This document shows, piece by piece, positions 42,770-50,714 of a stretch of 64,000 nucleotides of DNA. The first letter of the stretch is position 1, and the number at the start of each line of letters is the position of its first letter. Made by a program: the position numbers and the translations under genes. Source of the DNA: JBOEGW01 sp050633625 (GTDB lineage Bacteria; Pseudomonadota; Alphaproteobacteria; Rhodobacterales; Rhodobacteraceae). The stretch covers positions 5,763 to 69,762 of the forward strand of contig JBOEGW010000002.1 in NCBI GenBank assembly GCA_050633625.1, written 5' to 3'. Under the pieces are notes generated by a model. That model worked only from the letters and a program-made list of their open reading frames with translations. It did not search any database and had not been told where the DNA came from.

Positions 42770-43768
42770 TCATTGTTCCGACTGCTCCTCTTTTGTCGCG
42801 AGGAAATCGCTGTAGAGCTGATCCAGTCGACCGGAGAGAAAGTCCCCGAACTCGGTTGAATCTTGCGCCGTTAGCGAAATACTGAATGCCTTACCGGACC
42901 GCCCGATGACGCCTTTGATGCGGCCTTTGCCGGCGGTCCAGGTGCGTTTTTTGGGCGCAGCGCGTGCTTTACGGCGCTTCGGCGCCCTGCCGGCTTCTGC
43001 CAGTTTGCTGTGCAAGAACTCGAAGCGAGCATCACTATCAAGATGCTGAAACCCGTCAAACTCCAAGGCTTCTTTCAGGATCTTGTCATTCGCGGGCTCC
43101 AAAGCCAGCTTTTTGAAATCCTCCCAACGATCCCGTCCGATCTGCTTGGCTGGGCCAATCTGCTCGATAACGTCCCGCGGAACGTTCTGAGCCACCGAGA
43201 GCATGCGCGAAAGCAGTGTCCCATCAATGGTCAACGCAGCTTGGATCACATCCTTTGCCTGCCCCATATCCAAGAGATTCTTCGCGAACAGCGCCTTCTC
43301 GATGAACGAGAGATCTGCGCGTGCCGTATTTTCCTGCCCTTGAGCAAGAATGTGCGCCACATCGTCCATTGGTTTGACAACAGCGCGAACCTTACGGTTG
43401 AGCGCCGACGCAACTCGCACACGGCGATGCCCGAAGACGATCATGTAGCGGCCGTCTAATTCCGGATGCGGGCGAAGCAATACTGGTGTGTCCTGGCGGC
43501 CGGCAGCGATCGATGCCTTCAGTTCATCGAACGCCTGATCGTCATCACTGAGGCGATCCGAGACAAAGGACACGTCGATCAATTGTGGATCGATCTCCAC
43601 AATCGTTTCCCCTTCGAGGAGACGCTTCGAGTTCTCCGCGAGGCTGTCGATTGAAACTTTCATCGACTTCGAAGCACCGCGCATTGCGTAACCAGAGCGG
43701 CCAGAATCCTTGGGTTGCTCAGGGGAACCGCTCATGACGCTTTTCAGGAGGTCTTTCCGAGCCATCAA
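42770..43768 (-). CDS. repB: RepB partition protein (ParB family)
   Basis: A 332-residue protein. The ParB N-terminal domain is visible at about residues 85-140 (DTPVLLRPHPELDGRYMIVF, GHRRVRVASALN), followed by the helix-turn-helix region (SFIEKALFAKNLLDMGQAKD; LLSRMLSVAQNVP). The C-terminal third is basic (KRRKARAAPKKRTW). It binds parS and works with RepA in segregation. It starts 100 bp after repA; that gap contains two parS-like repeats. repC follows after the 160-bp ctRNA gap. Confidence 0.93.
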   Translation of the reverse strand: MMARKDLLKSVMSGSPEQPKDSGRSGYAMRGASKSMKVSIDSLAENSKRLLEGETIVEIDPQLIDVSFVSDRLSDDDQAFDELKASIAAGRQDTPVLLRPHPELDGRYMIVFGHRRVRVASALNRKVRAVVKPMDDVAHILAQGQENTARADLSFIEKALFAKNLLDMGQAKDVIQAALTIDGTLLSRMLSVAQNVPRDVIEQIGPAKQIGRDRWEDFKKLALEPANDKILKEALEFDGFQHLDSDARFEFLHSKLAEAGRAPKRRKARAAPKKRTWTAGKGRIKGVIGRSGKAFSISLTAQDSTEFGDFLSGRLDQLYSDFLATKEEQSEQ

Positions 43769-43821
43769 GCTAACTCCTTTGCTTTGCGATCCAGCCCACG
43801 CTCTGCACTCATCCGATCAGT

Positions 43822-43863
43822 TGCAAGGCTGTCAAAATCGGAGATCTGCACGGCTGTCAAAAT
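43822..43863. other. parS-like repeats in the repA-repB gap
   Basis: TGCAAGGCTGTCAAAAT (43822-43838) and TGCACGGCTGTCAAAAT (43847-43863) are direct repeats 25 bp apart. On the other strand TTTGACAGCCGTGCAG fits the repABC parS pattern GTTNNCNGCNGNNAAC at the internal C, GC, G and the outer T, T, A positions. A third copy lies upstream of repA. Good candidates for the RepB-binding centromere. Confidence 0.65.
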
Positions 43864-43868
43864 GTCGG

Positions 43869-45080
43869 TCATTCGCGCCCCCAGGCCTTGTGAATCAGCT
43901 CTGCGATCTCGTCGTTCACGTCGTTCAAAGAAGTGACAGCGCGATCATAGGTGGTCCGGACAAACTGCGACCGCTCGACTTCGTAGAGCGTCTGCTTCGT
44001 GATCCCTGCGTCGGATATCGCGGTCGATTTCAACACTGGAGCCGACAGCATCTGATTTGGAAACATTGCCTGGAGGAACCCGACCATCTGCTTTTGGGGG
44101 CCGTCCGTCGGTTCAAATCGCGTTACGAGGTAACGGAACCACTTCAGGCGCATGTTCGCTCCAGCGTCACGGATCGTCTTCATGATCCCGCCCAACATCA
44201 GAAGAAACTGGCTCATCGACATGACGTCCAGCATCTGAGGATGGACGGTCACAATCACCGAAGATGAGGCCGTCAGAGCGGTGAGCGTCAGGTAGCCCAA
44301 CTGAGGGGGGCAGTCGATTACGACCACATCATAGCGCTCATCAACCTCGCCGAGCGCTTTGGATATCCGAGTGAAGAAGGTTCGGCCCTCATGGGGGTCG
44401 CTGCTCGTCAGTGCAACCGGGGTATCATATTCGTACTCTTGCAGCTCGAGGCTTGCCGGAACGATATCCAGATTTGGAAAGTTTGTCGGTCGGATAACTT
44501 CGGAGATGGGCTTGCGCTCGACATCATACCGGAGTGTCTCATAGAGCGATGGCACGTTGTCGAGTTCAGGCTGAATACCGTGCAAAGCTGTCAGCGAAGC
44601 TTGAGGATCCAAGTCGATCGCAAGAACGCGATGCCCCTTCAGCGCCAAATGCTGAGCGAGATGAGCTGCGGTGGTGGTCTTTCCGCTTCCCCCTTTGAAG
44701 TTCACGACAGACACAACGTGCAACTCTTCGCCTGGCTGTCGGTAGGGCACATATCGACGCTTGCCGGGCCGACCATGTTTGTCCAGATAAGCTCTCAGCT
44801 CGAGCATCTGCTCCGCAGAGTAACTACGCCTTCCGGATGACGACGTTTCAGGCTCGGGGCCTTTGCCCTCGAGGTGAAGCTTCTTGATGGTCGACTGGGT
44901 TACGCCAAGATAGTAGGCAACCTCCGCCAGCGAAAACTGACGTAGACCTTTCTGGGCATCTGGAGGATACTGTTCCTGCCGCAACATATTGAGACGGTCA
45001 GAAATCAACTCTCCCTGCTGAAGGATGATCTCGTCGAAGGGTTGATCCTTCGTATCAGCCGTAAATGACCTATCTCGCAT
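43869..45080 (-). CDS. repA: RepA partition ATPase (ParA family)
   Basis: A 403-residue ParA-type ATPase. An N-terminal helix-turn-helix (FSLAEVAYYLGVTQSTIKKL, about residues 48-67) allows operator binding; the ATPase has the deviant Walker A NFKGGSGKTTTAAHLAQ (about 130-146), the VLAIDLDPQASLTAL block and DVVVIDCPPQLGYLTL (Walker A'/B). RepA segregates the plasmid with RepB and represses the operon. First gene of repABC; a small palindrome (45098-45114) lies just upstream. Confidence 0.94.
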   Translation of the reverse strand: MRDRSFTADTKDQPFDEIILQQGELISDRLNMLRQEQYPPDAQKGLRQFSLAEVAYYLGVTQSTIKKLHLEGKGPEPETSSSGRRSYSAEQMLELRAYLDKHGRPGKRRYVPYRQPGEELHVVSVVNFKGGSGKTTTAAHLAQHLALKGHRVLAIDLDPQASLTALHGIQPELDNVPSLYETLRYDVERKPISEVIRPTNFPNLDIVPASLELQEYEYDTPVALTSSDPHEGRTFFTRISKALGEVDERYDVVVIDCPPQLGYLTLTALTASSSVIVTVHPQMLDVMSMSQFLLMLGGIMKTIRDAGANMRLKWFRYLVTRFEPTDGPQKQMVGFLQAMFPNQMLSAPVLKSTAISDAGITKQTLYEVERSQFVRTTYDRAVTSLNDVNDEIAELIHKAWGRE

Positions 45081-45097
45081 CCGCCTGCCCTCTAAAT

Positions 45098-45114
45098 ATC
45101 GCTTTTTCAGCGAT
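45098..45114. promoter_or_regulatory. Palindrome upstream of repA, operator candidate
   Basis: ATCGCT (45098-45103), 5-base spacer, AGCGAT (45109-45114), located 18 bp before the repA start codon where RepA autorepression would act. A further GCGATTTCGC overlaps its right arm. Confidence 0.45.
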
Positions 45115-45351
45115 TTCGCTCTTTAAAGTGTTATCTACACGGAAAAATGAGTCTTAACAACGATTTTCACCCAGAGGTTCGAACCCACTCGATGCACCAG
45201 GCGGTTTAGATGCGGCGACAACCTGTAGCGATCACGGAACACCGCGACTCAATATATAGGGACAATAGCGACATCTTCGACGCAGATATTGGGTCACGTC
45301 TCGCGGCGAATCCTATCTAACCTTCTGTTTTATATTGAATTTATGCGACTG

Positions 45352-45368
45352 CACGGCTGTCAAAACAC
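45352..45368. other. parS-like repeat upstream of repA
   Basis: TGCACGGCTGTCAAAAC matches the two repeats in the repA-repB gap at 15 to 16 of 17 positions, in the same orientation. It is 270 bp upstream of repA. Confidence 0.6.
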
Positions 45369-45541
45369 ATGCAGGTCTAGGACTCGAAACGCCCGACAGT
45401 ACCTCGAAACCTAGGGTGCCAAAACGAACAGTATCGGCCGGGATTTACAAACGGACTATGATCATTTGCTGCCGTTCCGCTCTTCAATCACGGCAGACCA
45501 ACATATAACCAAGTCGCTTCAGGGGCCTAGAAGGCAGCGGA

Positions 45542-45567
45542 AATCGGCTGGGTTGCCCCAGCCGATT
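45542..45567 (-). terminator. Terminator of DUF736 copy 2
   Basis: Perfect 11-bp stem (AATCGGCTGGG and CCCAGCCGATT) closing a GCAA tetraloop on the - strand, 7 bp after the stop codon, followed by only a short T-run. Unrelated in sequence to the terminator of copy 1. Confidence 0.75.
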
Positions 45568-45574
45568 CTTTGCG

Positions 45575-45913
45575 TCACGCGGCGTCTTTGGGACCCCAGG
45601 GGATGACGGCCTGCAGGGACAGATCGTCCTGGTTCGCGGCCTTGCCGAGGTTGGCGTTGAAGCCGTGGTCGCGGATGGTCAGCGTATAGTAGTCGGCGCC
45701 GGTCTCCTTGTTCTGCTTCTTCCAGATGCCGCCGCACTCGACCAGCTTGCCGCGCGGGGAGCGGCCGAGGACGCGGTGCGTGGGGGCCATCGGGTTCGTG
45801 CTCGCGACGGGTTCGACCGTGATGTCGAGGTCGAAGGTCAGGGTCGAAATGGAGCCGATCCCTTTTGCGGTTTCGATGTCGGCGCTGGTGAATTTGATGC
45901 AGTTCGTGGTCAT
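45575..45913 (-). CDS. DUF736 family protein, copy 2
   Basis: A 112-residue protein nearly identical to the one at 17739-18077 (conservative differences such as GIGS for GTGS and STNP for SANP). ATG 45913 has the same AAGGAG ribosome site. Two copies on one element suggest either a duplication or that two plasmids, each with its own DUF736, were fused. It lies next to the repABC control region, while copy 1 lies next to oriT. Confidence 0.88.
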   Translation of the reverse strand: MTTNCIKFTSADIETAKGIGSISTLTFDLDITVEPVASTNPMAPTHRVLGRSPRGKLVECGGIWKKQNKETGADYYTLTIRDHGFNANLGKAANQDDLSLQAVIPWGPKDAA

Positions 45914-46112
45914 TGCTCTTCTCCTTGTTTGCGTTGCAATGATGGTCACCTTGCAGCTGGCCAAGGCCCGGCCACACCGAAGGCGAAGCGCAGCGGAGAG
46001 GGGCAGGCGCCGGTCTTTTTGCCTCGCGAGGAATGGCCCGCAGGGGCAGGGGAAAAAGATCGGCGGCAACCTTTGTGGACGGGACGACAGCTGCGACCAG
46101 CATGTCATGCAA
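45579..46112. repeat. Direct repeat, copy B (DUF736 gene plus upstream region)
   Basis: Partner of 17743-18276 in the same orientation, covering the gene and about 200 bp upstream, including the untranslated blocks GAAGCGCAGCGGAGA and GCAGGGGCAGGGGAAAA. Homologous recombination between the copies would release 45.58 minus 17.74 = about 27.8 kb. Confidence 0.9.
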
Positions 46113-46500
46113 CTCAGACAAAAGGAGAAGTGCGGTGGCCGCGAAGCCGAGGGAGATGTTGCAAGTTGGCGATCTATCTTGAAGCCGACTTCTTAGCCCG
46201 GTGGAGCCGACAAGTCGCGCTCTCGGGAACAAGAAAACCAATTTCAACGCAACGACGCTGGCTAAATGACCGAAGAAGTGAGGCTAGTAGTAATCTGGAA
46301 GAAGCCATAGGGCAGGGGGACCGGGTAGGAGAGTTTGCCTGTTGAGGACCCTCGGCTCCGAAGCGGTCATTAAGTTACCGTGCAGCTGATGGCGGCTACG
46401 AGCCCTAGGTTCGGGGTTTCTGCGACATGGCGAATGTCAGCTATAAGGGTCGTGCCACGCTCGAAGTACTCCAAGAAACTACCTTGTGACGAAGCAAACT
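46113..46500. other. Gene-free stretch between DUF736 copy 2 and the nucleotidyltransferase
   Basis: About 390 bp after the end of the direct repeat. No gene with a plausible ribosome site, no strong hairpin and no repeat was found. Confidence 0.45.
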
Positions 46501-47304
46501 CTACAATTCGTAGGGTCGCTTGACACCTAAATCCTCTTTCAGCTTGGCCCAGGTCGCAGCTTCGAATTGCTCCGGCCACTCGACCCCTCTCTGCGCGGCA
46601 AGGCGGCGCGCTCGTGGTAAAAAGGCATTCGCGTAGGCAAGGTGTGTTGCAATCATCGCATCCCGCTCCGCGACCGGCGCAGGAAGGGCTGTAACCAACT
46701 CTTTTTGTTCTTCCGTCAGCAACCTATTCAGATGAAGCGCTCCACCTCGATCCGGCGCGGCGGTTTCTTCGACCAAAAGGTCGATTAGTTTGGTGCGCAG
46801 GTGGAAGATACCCGCGACACCGTTGATGTATTCTTCGCGGCCCGCTGCAAGATGCAGAAGCCCGAGTATGCGAATGAATTCCTCGATCTGACGGAACAGG
46901 CGCGCCGGTGAGGCCTTCGGTTGTGGTCGATCTTTCGGTAACTGGTCGTAACGAACGTCATGATCGAACAGAGGTCGAAGGCTTGCCTGATTCTGTGCTG
47001 CGAACTGTTCGGGCTTCAGGATGATCACATCCGTGCGTGTCCAGTCTGCGGTAATGGCGTTGATCAGCGCGGGACGAACATTCCGATCCCACCACATCAC
47101 GATGTCGCCGGTGCGCGCGACAGCGGCCTTCCATGTTCCGGCGACCTCGTCGGTTGGCCCGTCTTCCGACACCAGAACGAAGTCGATGTCGCTATAAGCG
47201 TCTGCCCGCCCGTTGCCGAAGCTGCCGCTCAGGAAAAGGCCGCGAACGGCAGAATGATCGCGCAGTGCGTTGCTGATAGTCTCAATGACACGCTCTGACT
47301 TCAT
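46501..47304 (-). CDS. Nucleotidyltransferase-domain protein (aminoglycoside adenylyltransferase-like)
   Basis: A 267-residue protein. The nucleotidyltransferase signature G-S-F-G-N-G-R-A then YSDIDFVLV (about residues 24-43) has the GS and DxD metal-binding pattern of the DNA polymerase beta superfamily. The rest is helical (FRQIEEFIRILGLLHLAAGR). Related enzymes modify aminoglycosides or act as antitoxin-type transferases; substrate cannot be assigned. ATG 47304 has GGAAG upstream. Monocistronic, same strand as the GNAT gene 91 bp upstream of it. Confidence 0.75.
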   Translation of the reverse strand: MKSERVIETISNALRDHSAVRGLFLSGSFGNGRADAYSDIDFVLVSEDGPTDEVAGTWKAAVARTGDIVMWWDRNVRPALINAITADWTRTDVIILKPEQFAAQNQASLRPLFDHDVRYDQLPKDRPQPKASPARLFRQIEEFIRILGLLHLAAGREEYINGVAGIFHLRTKLIDLLVEETAAPDRGGALHLNRLLTEEQKELVTALPAPVAERDAMIATHLAYANAFLPRARRLAAQRGVEWPEQFEAATWAKLKEDLGVKRPYEL

Positions 47305-47395
47305 CAACTCTTCCTTTCAAAGGCATACGGGTTCGCACTTCAATGACGTAAGACAGCCGTTGGGGCGCGCAGGAACCGGTGCGGTATGGCGGGTG

Positions 47396-48391
47396 CTACC
47401 GCTTGATGGACCAGATCATCGCGGTCTCGTAGCCAGCGGATTCCAGCAACTCGATCTTGGAAGTCCATCCCGCCGGACAGACGACAAAGGCGGCTCCAAT
47501 CCCACGGTTGGCAAACGCCGTCTCGGCGGCGCGTAACAGCGCGCTCGCACCTTCACTGCCTTGGTCGAGAGCCGCCGGGTTGGCCAACTCGGGGTGATAA
47601 TAGTCATCAATCACACCCGTCCCTGTGATTTCATGGGCAGGGGGAAAATGTAGCCGTGAGGCGGGCTGTGCGATGACGTATCCCTGCAAATCCTCGGACG
47701 CGCCCAGAACCATCATGTCCCGATCGCGGAGTGTAAGGCTTCGCGTCATCCAGGCTGAGAACCGTGAGTCAGCTTCGGGGTGGATTTCCCAGAAGGGGTC
47801 TATGTCGAAAAGAACCTGCCGGTTCTCGGCGCTGCGCGCAACGATACCGGGAACATCGTCTTGCGTCGCTTGCCGAATGTCGGCTGGCATTCCCCGGTCA
47901 CCAAGGTCGGTGCGCGAAAAGTAGAGCGTAAGGGGCTCGTACCCGTTTGCCTCGAAGGCGCTGCGCCAGTCCTCGCCTGCGACGTAAGAGGTCAAATTGA
48001 TCCGCGCTCCGGCTTCATGAAGGGCGTTTTCGGCTGTGGACAGCAAAGCCTCGACTGTGCCGCGCGGCGCATCGGGTGCCACGCAAGAGTCGGGGAGGAT
48101 CAGACCTGGTTCACCGAAGGAACCGGCATAGATCGGCGGCACAGGCAGCATCATCGCGTGAACCACGCCCGTGACCTGACCGCCATTCTCCGCGACCTGC
48201 CAAATCTGCTGAAAGGGCTGTTGTTCGGCGGTCAACGCGAAGGTCAGCGCCTTCTCGATCTGCGCGGACGCATCGTCCGCCAACTTCCAGAGGATTGCGT
48301 CCTGCGCGTGGCGTTCGCCCGCGTCCAGCATCAGAAGCTCGACCAGGCGCGGTATGTCGTCGGGTGTGGCTGGTCGAATTGTCTGGGTCAT
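47396..48391 (-). CDS. Tandem GNAT acetyltransferase-like protein
   Basis: A 331-residue protein. The N-terminal half is a GNAT fold (TIRPATPDDIPRLVELLMLD start; VAENGGQVTGVVHAMML), and the C-terminal half repeats the pattern (ADIRQATQDDVPGIVARSAE; GASALLRAAETAFANRGIGA), so it is a double GNAT protein. ATG 48391 is preferred to the far longer open frame because its sequence begins the conserved domain. It is divergent from a LysR regulator 122 bp away, which probably controls it. Substrate unknown. Confidence 0.75.
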   Translation of the reverse strand: MTQTIRPATPDDIPRLVELLMLDAGERHAQDAILWKLADDASAQIEKALTFALTAEQQPFQQIWQVAENGGQVTGVVHAMMLPVPPIYAGSFGEPGLILPDSCVAPDAPRGTVEALLSTAENALHEAGARINLTSYVAGEDWRSAFEANGYEPLTLYFSRTDLGDRGMPADIRQATQDDVPGIVARSAENRQVLFDIDPFWEIHPEADSRFSAWMTRSLTLRDRDMMVLGASEDLQGYVIAQPASRLHFPPAHEITGTGVIDDYYHPELANPAALDQGSEGASALLRAAETAFANRGIGAAFVVCPAGWTSKIELLESAGYETAMIWSIKR

Positions 48392-48513
48392 CGCTCGGTT
48401 CCTTGGCTCTCGCTGAGTGCTGCTTCCCCGCTTGTATCGACCGCCTGCACTAGATTGACAAAGCAGGTTAACTCCATAAGCGTTTAGAAAAACTATCGCC
48501 TTTGGAGCGTCGA

Positions 48514-49377
48514 ATGAAGAATGTGAATCTGAACGCGCTCCGTGTGTTCGCGGTTGTCGCATCGCACGCGAACCTGCAACGCGCCGCCGAAGAGCTGAAC
48601 CTCTCGCGTGGCGCAGTCTCCCAACGGATCAAACAGCTCGAAATCGAGCTGGGGGTGGTTCTTCTGGTGCGGGGCGCGCGCGGCGTCTCGCTCACGCCGG
48701 AAGGCGAGCGCTGCCGCGCGGCCATAGAGGAAGCCTTAGCGATCCTCGACACGGCGTTGGTGAGCCTCGGCGAGGAGGATGATCGCGTCACGATCCATCT
48801 TGGTTCGTCCACAGCAACGAAATGGTTGATGCCCAGGATGGAAGCTTTCGCGGCCAGGTTCCCGACTGTCTCCCTGACCACACAGGTTCACGAGCGGAGC
48901 TTGGCGCGCAGCCTGGGCCGGAACGAGATCGCGATCTGGCCCGGCAAAACGCAAGACACGAACCCGGCCCACGGATCACGCCGACTGACCGAGATTCGCC
49001 TCATTGCTGTGTGCAGCCCCGATTTACTGCGCCCCGACTGGCCCATAGGCCTGGAAACCCTGCTGACCCTGCCTCTGCTTCAAGATGCACACCGCCGTTG
49101 GGAAAAGTTGATCAAGGCCACCGGATCTGGCAACACAAACAAGCTGCTCAACTTCGACCGATCCGCCTTAGCTCTCGATGCTGCTATCGGTGGTCACGGT
49201 GTAGCAATCGCGCCGACCTACATGGTGGAGAGTGATCTCCGGTCTAAGAAATTGGTGGAGATTTGGGTCGATCCCGAACCCTCTGATGATGGGCTCTATA
49301 TATCATGGGCAAAGGACCATTTGGGTCAGACGCGTATCAAGCGGATCGTTGATTGGTTTGCGTCAGAATTCGATTGA
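48514..49377 (+). CDS. LysR-family regulator (GcvA-like)
   Basis: A 287-residue protein with the LysR helix-turn-helix at residues 5-65 (LNALRVFAVVASHANLQRAA; LNLSRGAVSQRIKQLEIELG) and a C-terminal substrate-binding domain (about 90-287). The GcvA-like form of the recognition segment and the IGGHGVAIAPTYMVESDL block place it in that subgroup. ATG 48514 is used; a TTG 12 bases upstream has no ribosome site. Divergent from the GNAT gene. Confidence 0.88.
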   Translation: MKNVNLNALRVFAVVASHANLQRAAEELNLSRGAVSQRIKQLEIELGVVLLVRGARGVSLTPEGERCRAAIEEALAILDTALVSLGEEDDRVTIHLGSSTATKWLMPRMEAFAARFPTVSLTTQVHERSLARSLGRNEIAIWPGKTQDTNPAHGSRRLTEIRLIAVCSPDLLRPDWPIGLETLLTLPLLQDAHRRWEKLIKATGSGNTNKLLNFDRSALALDAAIGGHGVAIAPTYMVESDLRSKKLVEIWVDPEPSDDGLYISWAKDHLGQTRIKRIVDWFASEFD

Positions 49378-49484
49378 AGCAGTCCTTCGGTTCAGGAAGG
49401 CGAACGGCAGGAATGTACTGCTTGCTGCCCTTTTGCGAAAACAGGGCCAATGGCTGCTTCCTTGAACCAAGCCAAGAACGAACC

Positions 49485-49498
49485 GGGGCCTAAGCCCC
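49485..49498 (-). terminator. Short hairpin over the DUF2493 stop codon
   Basis: GGGGC / GCCCC with a 4-base loop that includes the TAG stop; a T-rich but broken run follows on the - strand. Weak terminator candidate. Confidence 0.35.
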
Positions 49499-50401
49499 GA
49501 TCCTCTTGATGCGGATTCCGAGCTTGCGGGCCTTGTCGACGATGTTCGCGGTGATCCCGGAGCCCGGCGTTGCGATCAACCCTTGGGGCATGGTCTCGAG
49601 CATCTTGTCGTTGCGCTTGAAGGGGGCGGCCTTGCCGTGGCTCTTCCAGTCGGGTTTGAAGACCACTTGGGTGACACCCCGGGTATCTGCCCAGCGGGCG
49701 GCGATCATCTCGGCGCCTTTGGGCGTACCGCCGTGCAGCAGCACCATGTCGGGGTATTTCGCAAGGGTGGCATCGAGGACGGACCAGATCAGGTCATAGG
49801 CCTGATAGTCCCCGCCCGAGAAGGCGATCCGCGTGCCTTCGGGGCAGTGCACCTCGGTCTCCTTGCGGCGCTTGGCCGAGAGATAGGCCCGGCTGTCCAC
49901 CACGGCGGAGGTGAGACCGCGATGTGAGACCTTGGATCCGGTGCGGGGCAACCAGGGCGAGCCCGTGGCGGCCGAGAAGTGGTCCACGGCCAGATCGCGC
50001 ATCTGCTCGAAGGCGTCGCGATGGTCCCAGAGCTTGAGCCCGATCATCTGGAGGCGCTCGAGCTCGACCGAGGCGACCTCGGAGCCGTCCTGTACGCCCA
50101 AACTTTCCCGGACCTCGAATTCGTTGTCGTCGAGGAGCTTCTGGATATGGGCAAGCCGGCGATGGAAGATAGAGGTCAGGGACCAGAGCATCTCTTCGAG
50201 ATTGTCTTCCAACTGGCTACCGTTGAGAAGGCCGATGGTGGTGTCGAAGAGGGTCGCCATGGCGAAATCGACCTCATCAGGTTGGGGCAGGAGGCGGTGA
50301 TCGGTCTCGCCGGGTCCCGGTGTTGCGCCGTGAAGTGCCAGGTGGTCGAGGATGGCGGAGGTCACGTCGGTCTCCTCTTGGATGTCTGTCTGATGGGGCA
50401 T
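49490..50401 (-). CDS. DUF2493 family protein (SLOG/Rossmann-like)
   Basis: A 303-residue protein. The C-terminal third has the DUF2493 (YspA/SLOG-like) pattern: RIAFSGGDYQAYDLIWSVLD, MVLLHGGTPKGAEMIAARWA, and VFKPDWKSHGKAAPFKRNDK, the ligand-binding Rossmann features that bind nucleotide-like molecules. The N-terminal part is helical. Such proteins are common on alphaproteobacterial plasmids. ATG 50401 is chosen over a frame extension into the repeat-rich upstream DNA. Same strand as the primase-like gene 313 bp upstream. Confidence 0.8.
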   Translation of the reverse strand: MPHQTDIQEETDVTSAILDHLALHGATPGPGETDHRLLPQPDEVDFAMATLFDTTIGLLNGSQLEDNLEEMLWSLTSIFHRRLAHIQKLLDDNEFEVRESLGVQDGSEVASVELERLQMIGLKLWDHRDAFEQMRDLAVDHFSAATGSPWLPRTGSKVSHRGLTSAVVDSRAYLSAKRRKETEVHCPEGTRIAFSGGDYQAYDLIWSVLDATLAKYPDMVLLHGGTPKGAEMIAARWADTRGVTQVVFKPDWKSHGKAAPFKRNDKMLETMPQGLIATPGSGITANIVDKARKLGIRIKRIGA

Positions 50402-50714
50402 TGTCTGGTTCCTCTGTTTGATCTGACCCGATTTGGATGGGGCGATACCAGGACCGGCGGCGACCGGGCCGCATCCGTCAGGATCGGAGCGCAGTGGAGA
50501 ACGCGCCGCGGGCCGGAAAATTGCTCCCGCGAGGAATGGCCCGAAGGGGCAGGGGAATTTTCTGGTGCGGGGCGCATTGCTGCCCGGGCGAGGGGCCCCT
50601 CTTTCAGCTTTCTTGGGCCCCGACCCGCTGGTCCATCGCACCCCTGTTCCAAACGGGATCAGATCGAACCGGCGGAACCTTTGCCCTGTCGGACATCACC
50701 GGGGAGGCTGGCGC
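50402..50714. other. DUF2493 upstream region
   Basis: No gene. Around 50484-50555 it carries GGAGCGCAGTGGAGAACG and CGCGAGGAATGGCCCGAAGG followed by GGCAGGGGAA, the same blocks, in the same order, as upstream of both DUF736 genes, which suggests shared regulation. Confidence 0.55.

Larger units (their letters stand above)
45081..45541. other. repABC promoter and upstream region
   Basis: 460 bp without a gene, AT-richer than the surroundings. It holds a palindrome next to the repA start (ATCGCT/AGCGAT, 45098-45114), probably a RepA operator, and a third parS-like repeat at 45352-45368. No other coding or RNA feature was seen. Confidence 0.6.

Noticed and set aside
45519..46247. 242-codon - strand frame overlapping DUF736 copy 2
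   Set aside because: Out of frame with DUF736; its translation is a Pro/Arg/His-rich shadow of the real gene and its upstream repeat.
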